Assembly (NCBI GenBank): GCA_949825065.1 | Contig: OX463838.1 | Location: forward strand, 1,962,251-2,026,250 | Source of the DNA: Odontocerum albicorne | Lineage: Eukaryota; Arthropoda; Insecta; Trichoptera; Odontoceridae | DNA: 64,000 nt | Direction: 5' to 3' | Part shown: positions 31,815-42,290 of the stretch, piece after piece | Numbering within the stretch: position 1 is the stretch's first letter | Layout of the letters: every line of letters starts with the position of its first letter | Notes under the pieces: model-generated | What the model saw: the letters and a program-made list of their open reading frames with translations, nothing else | What the model was told of the DNA's origin: nothing | Databases searched by the model: none | Made by a program: the position numbers and the translations under genes

Positions 31815-33101
31815 TTAGGTCCTTACATATGAAATTGGCGTTTTGCCGTACTGGCAACTTTGATCTCAAATATCTTCTCTTTGGTTAGGAATTCCAAATT
31901 AAAATTTATACAGCTATTTACTCAAGTATTTGTGTTTCGAAAATTATAATTCATTTGTTTTTTCCTCAATTGTTTTTTTTCTTTGCGTCACTCAGTTTAC
32001 AAAATGGAAAACTTGAAATATCGCGTTATTTACGAGTACGAGTTCCACCGTGGCACCAGTGCTGCAGAAACGGCTCGAAGGATTAATGATGTGTATGGCG
32101 ACGGTGCCGCAAAAGAAAACACAGTGCGTTTTTGGTTCCAACGTTTTCGTTCTGGAAATTTCGACCTGCAGAACAAGCCCCGTGGACGGCCGGAGACCAA
32201 AGTTGATAATGAAGAATTGAAGGCTATTGTGGAAGCGGATCCATCGCAAACCACGTCCGAGTTAGCTGCAGGCTGCGGTGTTAGTGATAAAACTGTTTTA
32301 ATCCACTTGAAGCAAACTGGGAAGGTGAAAAAGCTTGAAAGGTGGGTACCTCACGAATTGAGTGAAGCAAATCAACAAACGCGCGTTGACTGCTGCGTTG
32401 CATTACTCAACCGGCACAATAATGAAGGGATTTTGAATCGAATCATTACCTGTGATGAAAAGTGGATCCTGTATGATAATCGGAAGCGCTCATCGCAATG
32501 GCTGAACCCTGCCGAACCAGCCAAACCATGCCCCAAGCGAAAATTGACTCCAAAAAAGTTACTTGTGAGCGTTTGGTGGACTAGTGCTGGTGTCGTTCAC
32601 TACAGCTTTCTTAAATCTGGCCAGACGATTACGGCAGATGTCTATTGTCAGCAACTGCAAACCATGATGGAAAAGCTAGCTGCTAAACAACCGAGGCTGG
32701 TTAATCGCTCTAGGCCACTGCTGCTTCATGATAACGCTAGACCACACACTGCACAACAGACGGCTACCAAATTAGAAGAGCTTCAATTGGAATGTCTAAG
32801 ACATCCACCGTACTCTCCGGACCTTGCCCCAACAGATTACTATTTTTTTCGAAATTTGGATAACTTCTTGCAAGGGAAAAAATTCAACTCCGATGGGGCA
32901 GTCCAAACCGACTTCAAAGATTTTATTGATTCCCGTCCGAATGGTTTTTTTAGTAAAGGGATCGATGAACTACCTATGAGATGGCAAAAGTGCATAGATA
33001 GCAATGGTACATACTTTGATTAAATAAATATATTATATTAAAAAAAAATCAACTTTATGTTCCTCCCAAACAAAACGCCAATTTCATATGTAAGGACCTA
33101 A
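31815..33101 (+). mobile_element. Complete mariner transposon, 1287 bp
   Basis: Perfect 31-bp terminal inverted repeats, 31815-31845 and 33071-33101, each starting TTAGGTCCTTACATATGAAA when read inward. TA lies on both sides (31813-31814, 33102-33103). The length is typical of mariner. It contains one uninterrupted transposase gene. Perfect TIRs and an open frame point to a recent insertion. Confidence 0.97.
32004..33023 (+). CDS. Mariner transposase (DD34D), apparently intact
   Basis: Cut-and-paste transposase of 339 aa from Met 32004 (AAAATGGAA context). An upstream in-frame Met at 31983 would add seven residues; I prefer MENLKYR, which starts like related mariners. The N-terminal paired helix-turn-helix DNA-binding region is at about 1-115, with NFDLQNKPRGRP linker. 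WVPHEL lies near 114-119. Catalytic Asp at 151 (TCDEKW), 243 (LHDNARPH) and 278 (YSPDLAPTDYYFF); exactly 34 residues separate the last two. No stop or frameshift. It looks closest to mellifera/cecropia-type mariners from memory. The gene is intronless and sits within matching TIRs. Confidence 0.95.
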   Translation: MENLKYRVIYEYEFHRGTSAAETARRINDVYGDGAAKENTVRFWFQRFRSGNFDLQNKPRGRPETKVDNEELKAIVEADPSQTTSELAAGCGVSDKTVLIHLKQTGKVKKLERWVPHELSEANQQTRVDCCVALLNRHNNEGILNRIITCDEKWILYDNRKRSSQWLNPAEPAKPCPKRKLTPKKLLVSVWWTSAGVVHYSFLKSGQTITADVYCQQLQTMMEKLAAKQPRLVNRSRPLLLHDNARPHTAQQTATKLEELQLECLRHPPYSPDLAPTDYYFFRNLDNFLQGKKFNSDGAVQTDFKDFIDSRPNGFFSKGIDELPMRWQKCIDSNGTYFD

Positions 33102-33385
33102 TATACAGACAACTTGTATAGTGACAAGTTGAATTCGAGGCATGTTTTCAAAATATTAAGACAACCGTTGAATAGCATTAAGATAAGTTCGAGGCATATT
33201 TTAACTTAAAAAATATTCATTGTATTGTTTCAAAATAAATTCGAGGCACATTTTTCAAATATAAAGACAACTATTATACAGCTCAAATAAAATTTGCGAA
33301 TTTTTTTTCAAAAAATAAACACGACTATTGTATAGTCTCCAGTTTAATTTGAGGTTCACATACAAAGGTAACCATTCTATAGTCT

Positions 33386-33979
33386 TTTAGCGTGTGTCCT
33401 AGTAGGACGTGCTGATGATGATGTTGTTGACATCACCGTATTCGCTTTAGTCGAATTCTGCGTTCCTCTTTGTTCGGGGTCATCAATTTAGCGTGATGTT
33501 TAATTTGATACGTCGTGATGATCTTGATTTGTTTGTATTTAAAATAAAATACAAAATTCAGGAATGCGATAAAAGTGAGAGTGAATAATCGATAAATAGT
33601 AAACAGCGATGAATGGTCAAGTGAATAATAACAAGTCAAATGATTAACAATAAGTGCTCTTTATTCAACGATAAGTAGGTATATATAGAATTTCAGAACG
33701 GGACGCGTGAATGCGTCCGCCGTATATCCTCATCTCACTCCTGTGCATGACAAGGCGTTTGCAGACGTTGCCAATGATATAGTGGGTAGGATATTTATTG
33801 TCGAGACGGCGAGACAACGCGATGTGTTCTCTTTCTACCTTGGAATGCGATGTAAATATTATTTGCGTGTACACAGTGTTGACGTTTCTGGTATGTGACA
33901 ATTGTAGATATCCAGAGGTTGATTCATCGGTCGTTGACCCTGTATGTTGACAATATTTTAGGGACGTTGGTACCCTACA
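33386..33979 (-). mobile_element. Solo LTR of a retrotransposon, 594 bp
   Basis: Minus strand: starts TGTAGGGTACCAACGTCCC and ends CGCTAAA. Flanked by GTCT on plus (33382-33385, 33980-33983). It aligns with the LTR at 47856-48298: shared ATTGTCAACA, GGTCAACGACCGA, GTAGAAAGAGAAC and a TATA-type block. Interior coding sequence is absent, so it is a solo LTR. Clade unknown; 4-5 bp duplications suit Ty3/gypsy or Bel/Pao. Confidence 0.85.
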
Positions 33980-34769
33980 GTCTTAAACAATATTGTATAG
34001 TCTCCAATAAAATTTGAGGTTCACATACAAAGATAACCATTCTATAGTCTTAAACAATATTGTATAGTCTCCAATTAAATTTGAGATTCAAATACAAAGA
34101 TAACCATTCTATAGTCTAGTCGACTATTGTATAGTCTCCAGTTAAATTTGAGGTTCAAATACAAAGATAACCATTCTATAGTCTTAAGTTACATTCAAGA
34201 CAATTTTTTTAAACATAAAGAAATCTATCGTATAGTATTAAATTAAACTCGAGGTTAATTTTTCAAATATAAAGACATCCATCGTCCAGTCTCACGTTAA
34301 ATTCGAGACACATATTTTAAATATAAAGACATCCATCGTCCAGTCTCACGTTAAATTCGAGACACATATTTTAAATATAAAGACAACCATCGTCCAGTCT
34401 CACGTTAAATTCGAGACACATATTTTAAATATAAAGACATCCATCGTCCAGTCTCACGTTAAATTTGAGACACATATTTTAAATATAAAGACATCCATCG
34501 TCCAGTCTCACGTTAAATTCGAGACACATATTTTAAATATAAAGACATCCATCGTCCAGTCTCACGTTAAATTCGAGACACATTTTAAATACAAAGACAT
34601 TCATCGTATAGTCTGAAGTTAATTTGAGGCCCATTTTTCAAACATATTGTGTAGTTTCAAATTTATTTAGTGGCACATTTTTCAAATAAAAAGACACCCA
34701 TAGTATAGTCTCGAAATAAACATGCAAGTTTTATTCAAGGCACATTTTCCAAATATAAAGGTTTTGATT

Positions 34770-34978
34770 TGCCAATAGACGTGACACTTCTAGCAGGGAC
34801 ACGATCAAGTGATTTGGAAATGTTATTATTTGACAGAGTACAGATAAGAGATATCTAAATAATTATTTCAAGCCATAAAAGTCAAATGATTATTTCTAGC
34901 GATATGCATATAAAAATACTTTATTGATAAATCGAAGTGCAAAGAGCTAACTATATCATTTTATATATTATTTATAGT
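34770..34978. other. Spacer between minisatellite and PLE
   Basis: AT-rich. No feature recognised. Confidence 0.4.
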
Positions 34979-35395
34979 TAAGTCACATAAATCAATCTTT
35001 TTACACTAATTTTGATCGACGGAAACTCTTACTTAATGGGAAAGGCAAAAATGGAATACTTAGAAACAGTGGTTTGTATAAACTTTTATGATACGTGACG
35101 GTGTTGGTTTTGGCCAAAAGTTCATGAATTAGTAGCGAAATGTGAACCTGTGCATTATTGTGGTCCAAAAGTTGTATGCCCACAATTCTGATAATTTTAT
35201 TTGGATTGGCTCACGCAAAGGGTATAAAACCTCACGCAAACGGCATAAAGCCTGTCAAACACAAACTGCACATTTAATATGGCTGAAAATTGAAATATAC
35301 ATCACAGATAGACTATACAATGTGATAATTTCTATATAGGAAAGACAGGAAGATCATTTTAGAAGAGATTTCGTGAACACAAATCCACTTTAACA
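34979..35395 (+). mobile_element. PLE GIY-YIG region, interrupted
   Basis: 34979-35090 matches the sense sequence of 31560-31690 (TTTTTACACTAATTTTGATC, CTTAATGGGAAAGGCAAAA). 35311-35395 continues with GATAATTTCTATATAGGAAA (the FYIGK codons) and CGTGAACACAAATCC. Between them lies a foreign ~220-bp insert, so this GIY-YIG domain is broken. It points away from the copy at 31074-31764. Confidence 0.87.
35091..35310 (-). pseudogene. Mariner-type transposase scrap inside a PLE
   Basis: Minus translation GIQLLDHNNAQVHISLLIHE and LLAKTNTV resembles the D-N-A...H.S...FLA.NNTV segment around the second catalytic Asp of some mariner-like transposases. Only ~35 codons are recognisable. No TIR identified. 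Confidence 0.5.
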
Positions 35396-35639
35396 CTTGC
35401 CACCCTGTGATGGATAGCGAGTGACCAAGACTTATATTTTATTTGAGTATTCGACGTTTTAATACATAATAAAATTATTTTTATAGCTAATTACAAAAAA
35501 TAACCTAGCAGATTTTGCATAATTTTATAATAATTTAAAATATACATCTTTCCCTAAACGCTTAGCGTCCAGCACCGTGACTGGCGGAATTTTTTAGCAC
35601 AGTAAGGCAAGTGTTAACAAATCTCAAGATAAAGGGCTC

Positions 35640-35840
35640 AAAATAAAGGATCGTCTCTCGTCATCGTATATGTGACGTGTCCTGCAGTATTTCGGTAACA
35701 CCATGAAAAGAGAGACGAATAGTCTGGAGAAACTGGTGGACGTCGGAAGCGTCGAAGGAACGAGATCTCCAACCAGATGGAGTGACCTAATCAGGACTGT
35801 GACGGATCTTCAACATCGGCAGTTCTCTGATTGATAATTA
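35640..35840 (+). pseudogene. LINE RT C-terminal fragment (RTE-like)
   Basis: Plus translation from 35703: MKRETNSLEKLVDVGSVEG, then TRSPTRWSDLIRTVTDLQ, matching the tail of an RTE-type LINE RT (NSLEK...G.VEG.R..TRW.D.I). Truncated on both sides. Confidence 0.75.
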
Positions 35841-35959
35841 AAAGGGTTATCGACGGCTGCCGCCATCCTCAGAGATGAGGGAGAGGATGACAGACAAACG
35901 GTTGAGAGAAAACTTAAAATACGCCAAATGAAAACGATTGTGTTTGTTCGATTCCTCGT

Positions 35960-36422
35960 AAGTAAACGGTTGATGTTACGTTTGGTCAGTGTTATTGCAT
36001 GGAGTAGAATCATTGACCCTCAAAGTTGGTAGTATGAACCGACTGGAAGCATTCGAAATGTGGATGCACCGGAGAATGCTACGGATATCCTGGACGGATA
36101 TGGTCAGCAACATAAGGGTTCTTCAAAGAGCCAAAGTTGATAGAGAGTTGCTGACTAATATTAAAATCCGAAATGTGTCCTACTTGGGTTATGTACTTAG
36201 AGGAACAAAGTACAAATTACTGCACTTGATCATCCAAGGCAAAATAGAAAGCCGAAGAGGTGTTGGCAGGAGGCAAATCTCCTGGCTCCGCAATATACGT
36301 GATAGGACTGGCATAAGGGGCGTTGGAGATCTTTTTCGGGCTGCCGGGGACAAAGATATCTACTCTCAAGTGATTTTCAACGTTGTGTGGACCTGACATG
36401 ACACTGAGAAGAAGAAGAAACG
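35960..36422 (+). pseudogene. RTE-like LINE 3' end, GAA-tail family
   Basis: Open frame 35989-36396: HGVESLTLKVGSMNRLEAFE, RRMLRISWTDMVSN, KYKLLHLIIQGKIESRRGV, RDRTGIRGVGDLFRAAGDKD. Tail GAAGAAGAAGAAA at 36410. Same family as 9783-10258 and 49875-50540. 5' truncated. Confidence 0.9.
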
Positions 36423-36479
36423 GTTAATAGCAAACATTTAAAGACATGAACTGAAAATTACATAAGTATTATGTTATTT

Positions 36480-36955
36480 ATTTTTTTAACACTTTTATTG
36501 CAAACACAAACTGGCGGGCTTATTGCCAGGCGGCAATCTCTTCCAACCAACTAGACAACAGTAAAAGAAGCAAGTTAGATGGTCGCATAAATGATTCAAA
36601 TGACTATCCATTCCCACGAAATCCATAAACACATACGTGAGTATATACCCACGAACCCCACAAAAACGGACAATCACCCGAACATTATTTTTCATATAAA
36701 GTGAGATATCATCAATCAAAAGGAAAGGAAGGGATGGCGGAGAGGAAAGGAAAAGAAAAATCAGGAATGAAACACGTTATTTTACTGACTAGAAATTAAG
36801 AGTTTTTTCAGTCGCTTCTTAAAGCATGCTAAGGACGGAGCGAGTCTTATATTGGTTTGTAACTGATTCCAGAGTCTCACTGCATTGACAGTAAAGGACG
36901 ATGTAAAAAATGAGGAGCGTTGAACTGAAAAGGCCAATAGACAATTGTTCGTATA
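36480..36955 (-). mobile_element. CR1-like LINE 3' end
   Basis: Reverse complement of 6640-7155. Tail at 36485-36510, 3' UTR with CATACGTGAGTATATACCC, RT C-terminus (VRLWNQLQTNIRLAPS, CFKKRLKKLL) at 36800-36900. Confidence 0.9.
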
Positions 36956-37418
36956 TCCCTTATAAATAAATGATTGAGAGAAGAAAAAAAAAACCAAATA
37001 CGCTAATTGAAAACGATTTTTATAGTTCGATTCCTTGTAACTAAATGTTTTAGAGAAAACATTCAAAGACGCTCACTTAAAACGATCGTGCTTGTTCTAT
37101 TTCTCGTAAGTAAAGTTTGACAGCAAATATTTAAACACATTAACTGAAAAAGGTATTTTTGTTTAATTCCTCGTAACTAAATATTTGAGAGAAACCATTC
37201 AAAGACGCTAACTGTAAACGATTTCTAATTTATGTTTCAAATTAATTAATTTCGATTTTGCAATAAAAAATATGACAAACATAAAAAAGATATTAAGGTA
37301 CATTTGGGAAAACAGTAACCGTAGTATTTTAAACGAAGACCCAAAAGCTCTTTCTGCAATAATACTTAAAGGATTTTGAACCCTCATTATAAAGTTTACA
37401 CTTACAAAGTTGATGGTC
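36955..37418. other. Short imperfect duplications, no gene
   Basis: Three diverged repeats of an AGAGAAAACATTCAAAGACG-like block (near 37052, 37120, 37190) form a loose ~70-bp array. No gene. Confidence 0.45.
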
Positions 37419-37422
37419 TTAA

Positions 37423-38037
37423 CCTGTTCACCGCGTTAAAAATCAAATTCCACGAATCCTGTGCGCGGCACAATTTCAGCGTTTTTTAATTTCTAAGTTT
37501 AAACACATATTTTGTTTAGAACCACTGATATTTGATTACAACACCAAGTAAACATGACACTTAAGTAATTTTCTGATAATAAATAATAGTCATTACTCTT
37601 AAGGAGACTCATTAAATAAAGGAGATAAACTTAACATTACGTAAAATAAACAAAGGAATGCTACGATCAAATCAATGCTTCATGACACTCACCCAATCAA
37701 ATGCATATAGCACTAGTAATGTTTATTTACGTAAGAGAGACTTAGTAATGTTTATTTACGTAAGAGAGACTCATCGCATGACTCGATCCGCGCGACAGGT
37801 CGTTAATGCTGGAAATATTGAGAAACCAAAAAAATTCGGCGCTCTGTTTATTCAACAATATCTCATAAACTAATATATTATTTGACAAGGTTTTCAGATA
37901 TGTCGCTAGAATAAAGATTATTTTAAATTTTAGTTCAATTTTTATTCCGGTTTTGTGTCATTTTTTTTAAGTATTTGTGATTTGAAACTTGGATTGTCGT
38001 CAGATCACAGGCGTTTGTGCTTCCCGCGGGGAAAGAG
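37423..38037. mobile_element. piggyBac-like MITE, 615 bp, copy 1
   Basis: Flanked by TTAA on both sides (37419-37422, 38038-38041), the piggyBac target. Ends CCTGTTCACCGCG and CGCGGGGAAAGAG are imperfect inverted repeats. It carries a 29-bp internal direct duplication (AGTAATGTTTATTTACGTAA block). A second copy of identical length is at 59857-60471. The 71-codon frame inside has no recognised function. Confidence 0.9.
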
Positions 38038-38044
38038 TTAATAG

Positions 38045-38380
38045 TATATTTTAAACTCGAAACAAAAAGGACAATAACTCCTTCACAGAGAATCCTATCA
38101 ACCGGATAAAGAAATATCCCAGACAAAACATTTAGTAACAACTTTAACTCTAAGATGGGATGCAACGAAACTAAATAGAAAAAGCGATCTGAACAATCTA
38201 AGGGATCGAGAGTGATGGGGGATGGTTCAGGACCGACAGGGTATAATTTACCATGTCAGTGATGAACAAAGGTGACTGATTCTTAGGGTCTGTTCAACAT
38301 GACAATTTCAAATGTCCCACACGTGTTCAGTTACTTCACTTATTTACAGTCATACATCTGAATTTCAGAATCATCGATAG
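38045..38380. other. No recognised feature
   Basis: No gene or repeat recognised. Confidence 0.4.
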
Positions 38381-38675
38381 ATTGTCGACAACATGCCTTC
38401 GACGAGTCCTCCAATCTTTGAGCACATTGCTCGTGGCCACGGAGACAGTTTGGAGAGGTATGTGGTTACTGGAGGCGTAGAAAGACGACGCGCAAGAGGA
38501 AGAATCCCAATGCGTTGGACTGACCAAGTGAGATACGTAACTGGACTACCCTGAACAATTGCTCTTCGAGCTGAGGAGTGCAAGGGTGGATAGAGAGGAC
38601 TCGTCAGAGACTATCATGGGAGTTACGATGCTCAGTGATGAGATACACGACATGATGATGATGACGATCTGAATT
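38380..38675 (+). pseudogene. RTE-like LINE RT tail with ATG-repeat end
   Basis: Plus translation RYVVTGGVERRRARGRIPM, RWTDQVRYVTGLP, then breaks, ending in GACATGATGATGATGACG. Typical RTE-like C-terminal and 3' microsatellite structure. Confidence 0.75.
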
Positions 38676-38818
38676 TACTGTCCAAAACTCCTGATATATT
38701 TAGTACTACAATAGTTCTCCGTATATTTTACACTTCCTCCTCTCATCTCTGAAAGGGTGTATTGATACAAAACACCCTCTTTATGGGATGCAATACCTAA
38801 TTAACTAGTAACAATAAT

Positions 38819-39920
38819 AAAGGGTCTTTCAAATTGAACGTTTTTTAAATTCTTGGATAAAACACAGATGGCGCCGCGAACTTGCCTGGGTCTTGTAAAA
38901 TTTGAAAAGTGTAATATATAACATTTATAAAAATGGAGTCGTAAACAATACAACAACGCGTTCAAATTGTTGAATTATTTTATGTATTGTAATCTCCGGA
39001 AACGGAAAAGATGACTGAAGAATTGGTAGATTTAACTGATTTTTTATAACGCCATAAATATTTTTCTTGACAAATATCCCTCCAAGATCATGTGATATGA
39101 CACCGTTGGACTTTTTTGTCTGAGGTTACGTGATCAGAACACCCCATCATCGATAATTCCTCCGGCAGACAGTTTACCCCCATAGGCAACCGCATTTCTC
39201 ACCTTCAATAAACATTTTCTACACCTTAATATATTTATAAAAGTCACACACATTTCCCCACTCATTTACTTATACATATACTATATTCATTCTTATAATT
39301 TATTCACAATTCATTTTTTCATTTTTTTTTTCACCCATTCAATATAAAACAGTGTGTGACGACACAAATTTATGTATATTTGTATTTAATATTATGTATA
39401 TATCATCATATTTATATATGTATTTAATCGTTTATAATTTCTCATAATCATTCATAAAATCAAAACAATTACCACAAACCTATCCTTTCCCGATTCCCAA
39501 AAAGATCCAAAAATTTCCAATAAATATCTTAACAGTCAGAACTTATCCGATGAAGGAGTAGGGTGTCCTACCATCGGACCGAAACTCCGAACAAGCTATC
39601 CATCACTTGAGAGCCAGGTCTATAAAAATGACACCCGATCAATTTCAGAGGTGAAGGACGAAATTATTCGCGTTATTGGTGAGTTACAACCGCAATTAAC
39701 ACATGCTAAAATGTCATCGAAAATTTTGACAAAAGAGTGGACATCTGCGGAGCTGCACGATGTGGACATTTGGCGGATATTGTTTTTTTTTGTGTTTAAA
39801 TGTCCTACATTATATTTTAATGACCAATAAAAAGTTTTTTGAAATCAAAACAAATTGTGTGTTTTATTCAAGAATTAAAAAAAAATTAATAAAAAAACTG
39901 CTCAATTTTAAATACCCTTT
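38819..39920 (+). mobile_element. Deleted Tc1/mariner-superfamily transposon (family M1), split
   Basis: Ends AAGGGTCTTTCAAATTGAAC (38820) and CTCAATTTTAAATACCCTT. N-terminal codons (QQRVQIVELFY) near 38950-38985; C-terminal part at 39605-39780. Two foreign pieces interrupt it: a ~72-bp segment (39010-39080) identical to 42121-42187, and a LINE 3' end at 39128-39603. Confidence 0.82.
39128..39603 (+). mobile_element. LINE 3' end inserted in family M1 transposon
   Basis: 3' end at about 39603 (AACAAGCTATCCATCACTTG). Matches the reverse complement of 40362-40590 and part of 8610-8680. The sister M1 copies lack it, which fixes its borders between GGTTACGTGA and GAGCCAGG. Confidence 0.8.
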
Positions 39921-39929
39921 ATTATTCCT

Positions 39930-40361
39930 ACGTACATACATATCATCACACCGTGTCCATTGCGGGGTAGGCAGAGATAATATATCTCCAAACTTTTCTA
40001 TCCAAGCACAAAAGTTTCGCCTCCTCTACATTTATATTGTATATCTCGTCATGCTAAATCTTCTATTATTCATACTTTTCAGTTTGCCTTCTTTCGAAAT
40101 CTGACCCATTTGATTGAGCCACGTTTTCCTCGATCTACCCTTTTCACGCACACCTTGTTATTCTGATTTAAATAACCGCTTAGTCATTCTTTTATCGTTC
40201 ATTCTCTTCACATATCTAAACCATCTAAACGCTCCTTTTTTTATCTTACTTAAAACATCCATGCATTCATTTCTGATGTCTTCATTCCGGGATCTTTCAA
40301 ACATTTACACTTCACAAATTCTCCTTACTGCACGCATCTCTACACCATTAATCTTACTCCT
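39930..40361 (-). pseudogene. RTE-like LINE RT tail, degraded
   Basis: Same fragment type as 12900-13375 (plus shared blocks ACTTTTCTATCCAAGCACA, TTCTGATGT.TTCATTCCG). It resumes at about 40591 (TCTGCCAAGTCCAAGTT) after an inserted LINE end. Confidence 0.7.
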
Positions 40362-40590
40362 TTTTTTTTTTTCAAGTGATGGATAGCTTGTTCGGAGTTT
40401 CGGTCCGATGGTAGGACACCTTACTCCTTCATCGGATAAGTTCTGACTGTTAAGATATTTATTGGAAATTTTTGGATCTTTTTGGGAATCGGGAAAGGAT
40501 AGGTTTGTGGTAATTGTTTTGATTTTATGAATGATTATGAGAAATTATAAACGATTAAATACATATATAAATATGATGATGATGTCTTTG
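40362..40590 (-). mobile_element. LINE 3' end with poly(A), nested
   Basis: On minus it ends ...AACAAGCTATCCATCACTTG followed by a run of A (poly-T at 40362-40374 on plus). It interrupts the LINE at 39930-40361. The poly(A) fixes the true 3' end of the family seen at 39603, 24311 and 8610. Confidence 0.85.
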
Positions 40591-40778
40591 TTCTGCCAAG
40601 TCCAAGTTCGCTACCCGTTAAAAAGGGGCAACATCACATTATTATGTATTGTAATTCTTGCTACTGTTGATATTGCCCAGTTATTATATATAACATAAGT
40701 ACTCCTTTTACTTTGTTGTAACCAACAAAAAATCATGATTGAAGGAATAATTTATTTCAGAAAAAACGTTATATGTTA

Positions 40779-41696
40779 CGAGGGTCATCCAGAAACTAAG
40801 GTTACAAGGGCTCCTGAGGCCGGGGGAATTTTTTTGTTTCAAAGTTGGTGCACCTGGCGTGTAGGGGGGATCCCAACGGTCAATTTGTTTGATCCCGCGT
40901 GTAGGCCCTTTTGTTCAGTCACAGTAAATTCTTCCGATGGAGAGGTCGTCGCATGCTTCCGCCACCTCTCGTCCGTGCGAGACCCGCGCGGTCATCCGTT
41001 TTTTGACTTTGCAGAACAATACCACCGCGAATATCCATCGGAAGCTCGTGGAAGTTTATGGTAGTGATGTGATGAGTCAACAACATGTCACGAAGTGGGT
41101 TACGTTGTTCAGAAAATGCCGTACTGATACGACGAGGCAAGGAAGTGATTTCTGACGAATTTGTGCAAAAAATTGAAGAACAAGCGCGAAATGACCGCCG
41201 TGTGACGCTTGACGACCTTCACAAAGAATTTCCTGACATTTCTCGAAGTTTCCTTGGTAATATTGTGTCGGAAAAACTTGGTTACATGAGGTTGTGTGCG
41301 AGATGGGTGCCCAGAATGCTTACACCGGAGCACCGTCAAAACCGCGTGACCACCGCGCGTGAATTTTTGGATCGTTTTGCACAGGAGGGAGAAGCTTTTC
41401 TGGACTCTATCGTGACGGGGAATGAGACGTGGGTGTATCACTACACTCCAACAATTTCCCAACGATCAGAAGGTCGATGAAGCTGTGAAGAAGTGGCTAA
41501 AAGAACTGGCGGCGGAGGTCTATGACACTGGCATACAAAAGCTGGTGCCCCGACTACAGAAATGTCTCGATCTCGACGGCGATTACATTGAAAAATAGTT
41601 TAATATATTTGTGAAGTATCCTGTGAATTTCAATTAAATACAAGCATTTTTCGATCCTACATAAATGTTGTAACCTTACTTTCTGGATGACTTTCG
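40779..41696 (+). mobile_element. Internally deleted mariner-like element, 918 bp
   Basis: Inverted ends CGAGGGTCATCCAGAAACTA (40779) and its near-complement ending 41696, TA on both sides (40777-40778, 41697-41698). Frames: NIHRKLVEVYGSDVMSQQHV, then FVQKIEEQARNDRRVTLDDL, YMRLCARWVPRMLT, LDSIVTGNETWVYHYTP. After a deletion come VDEAVKKWLKELAAEVYDTG and KLVPRLQKCLDLDGDY. The deletion removes the two later catalytic Asp residues, and the first is Asn (GNETW). Non-autonomous. Confidence 0.93.
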
Positions 41697-41699
41697 TAC

Positions 41700-42290
41700 A
41701 AGTCATACATTTGTTGTTGGCGGACTGTTGGCGAAGACGGTTTTAAAAAAAAGCATTTAAACGTTTACCATGTTTCTTGACAATTTTTTTTACCTTATTT
41801 ATTGTTATAATAGTTCTTTATATCAATCTCCCAGCTAAAAAGCCATAACGCTGTGCTTTTTATTTGCTAGGACTATCATAATCAACTATTTTAATCCCTA
41901 CGTGCGGTAACGTCACAAGCACGGCCCACGGTCCTGCGTTTCAGGCTTAACTATAAATATTAAACTGTAATTGTTTGCAACTAAGCGTCTGCTTGAACTT
42001 CGAAATGAGAGTCGTAAGCTTTTTCTTTCTGGTGGGGCTTTTAAGGTTAAAGTTAAAAGGTATTATTATATCAATTGATAGAAGTTCTTTCAATGGTTCA
42101 AGAGATTCAAGTTCAATTGACTTAACTGAAGAATTGGTAGATTTAACTGATTTTTTATAACGCCATAAATATTTTTCTTGACAAATATTCGTGAGCTACT
42201 CCCTTTAAGTGTTAGTTTCAACAAAGGCATTGGAGGTATTTGCTTTGTTAATATAATGAATGGACCAATACTTCTCCAAAAAAAAGTTAC
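41700..42290. other. Unassigned; source or sibling of a 72-bp copied segment
   Basis: 42121-42187 (GAAGAATTGGTAGATTTAAC block) is nearly identical to 39010-39080 inside another transposon. A 61-codon frame at 41975-42160 ends in this block; no function recognised. Confidence 0.4.

Larger units (their letters stand above)
31765..34770. repeat. Minisatellite, ~54-bp unit, interrupted by two transposable elements
   Basis: Units of TATAAAGACATCCATCGT plus CCAGTCTCACGTTAAATTCG are nearly identical every 54 bp at 34265-34600 and more diverged toward both edges. 31765-31814 is the left stub, 33102-33385 and 33980-34770 the rest. A mariner (31815-33101) and a solo LTR (33386-33979) sit inside. It joins two outward-facing PLE halves. 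Confidence 0.92.

Noticed and set aside
37658..37873. 71-codon frame inside the 615-bp MITE as a gene
   Set aside because: Present in both MITE copies only because they are near-identical; no domain recognised and part of it is an internal 29-bp duplication.
41085..41480. Intact mariner transposase at 40779-41696
   Set aside because: The first catalytic position reads Asn (GNETW), and the region with the other two Asp residues is deleted.
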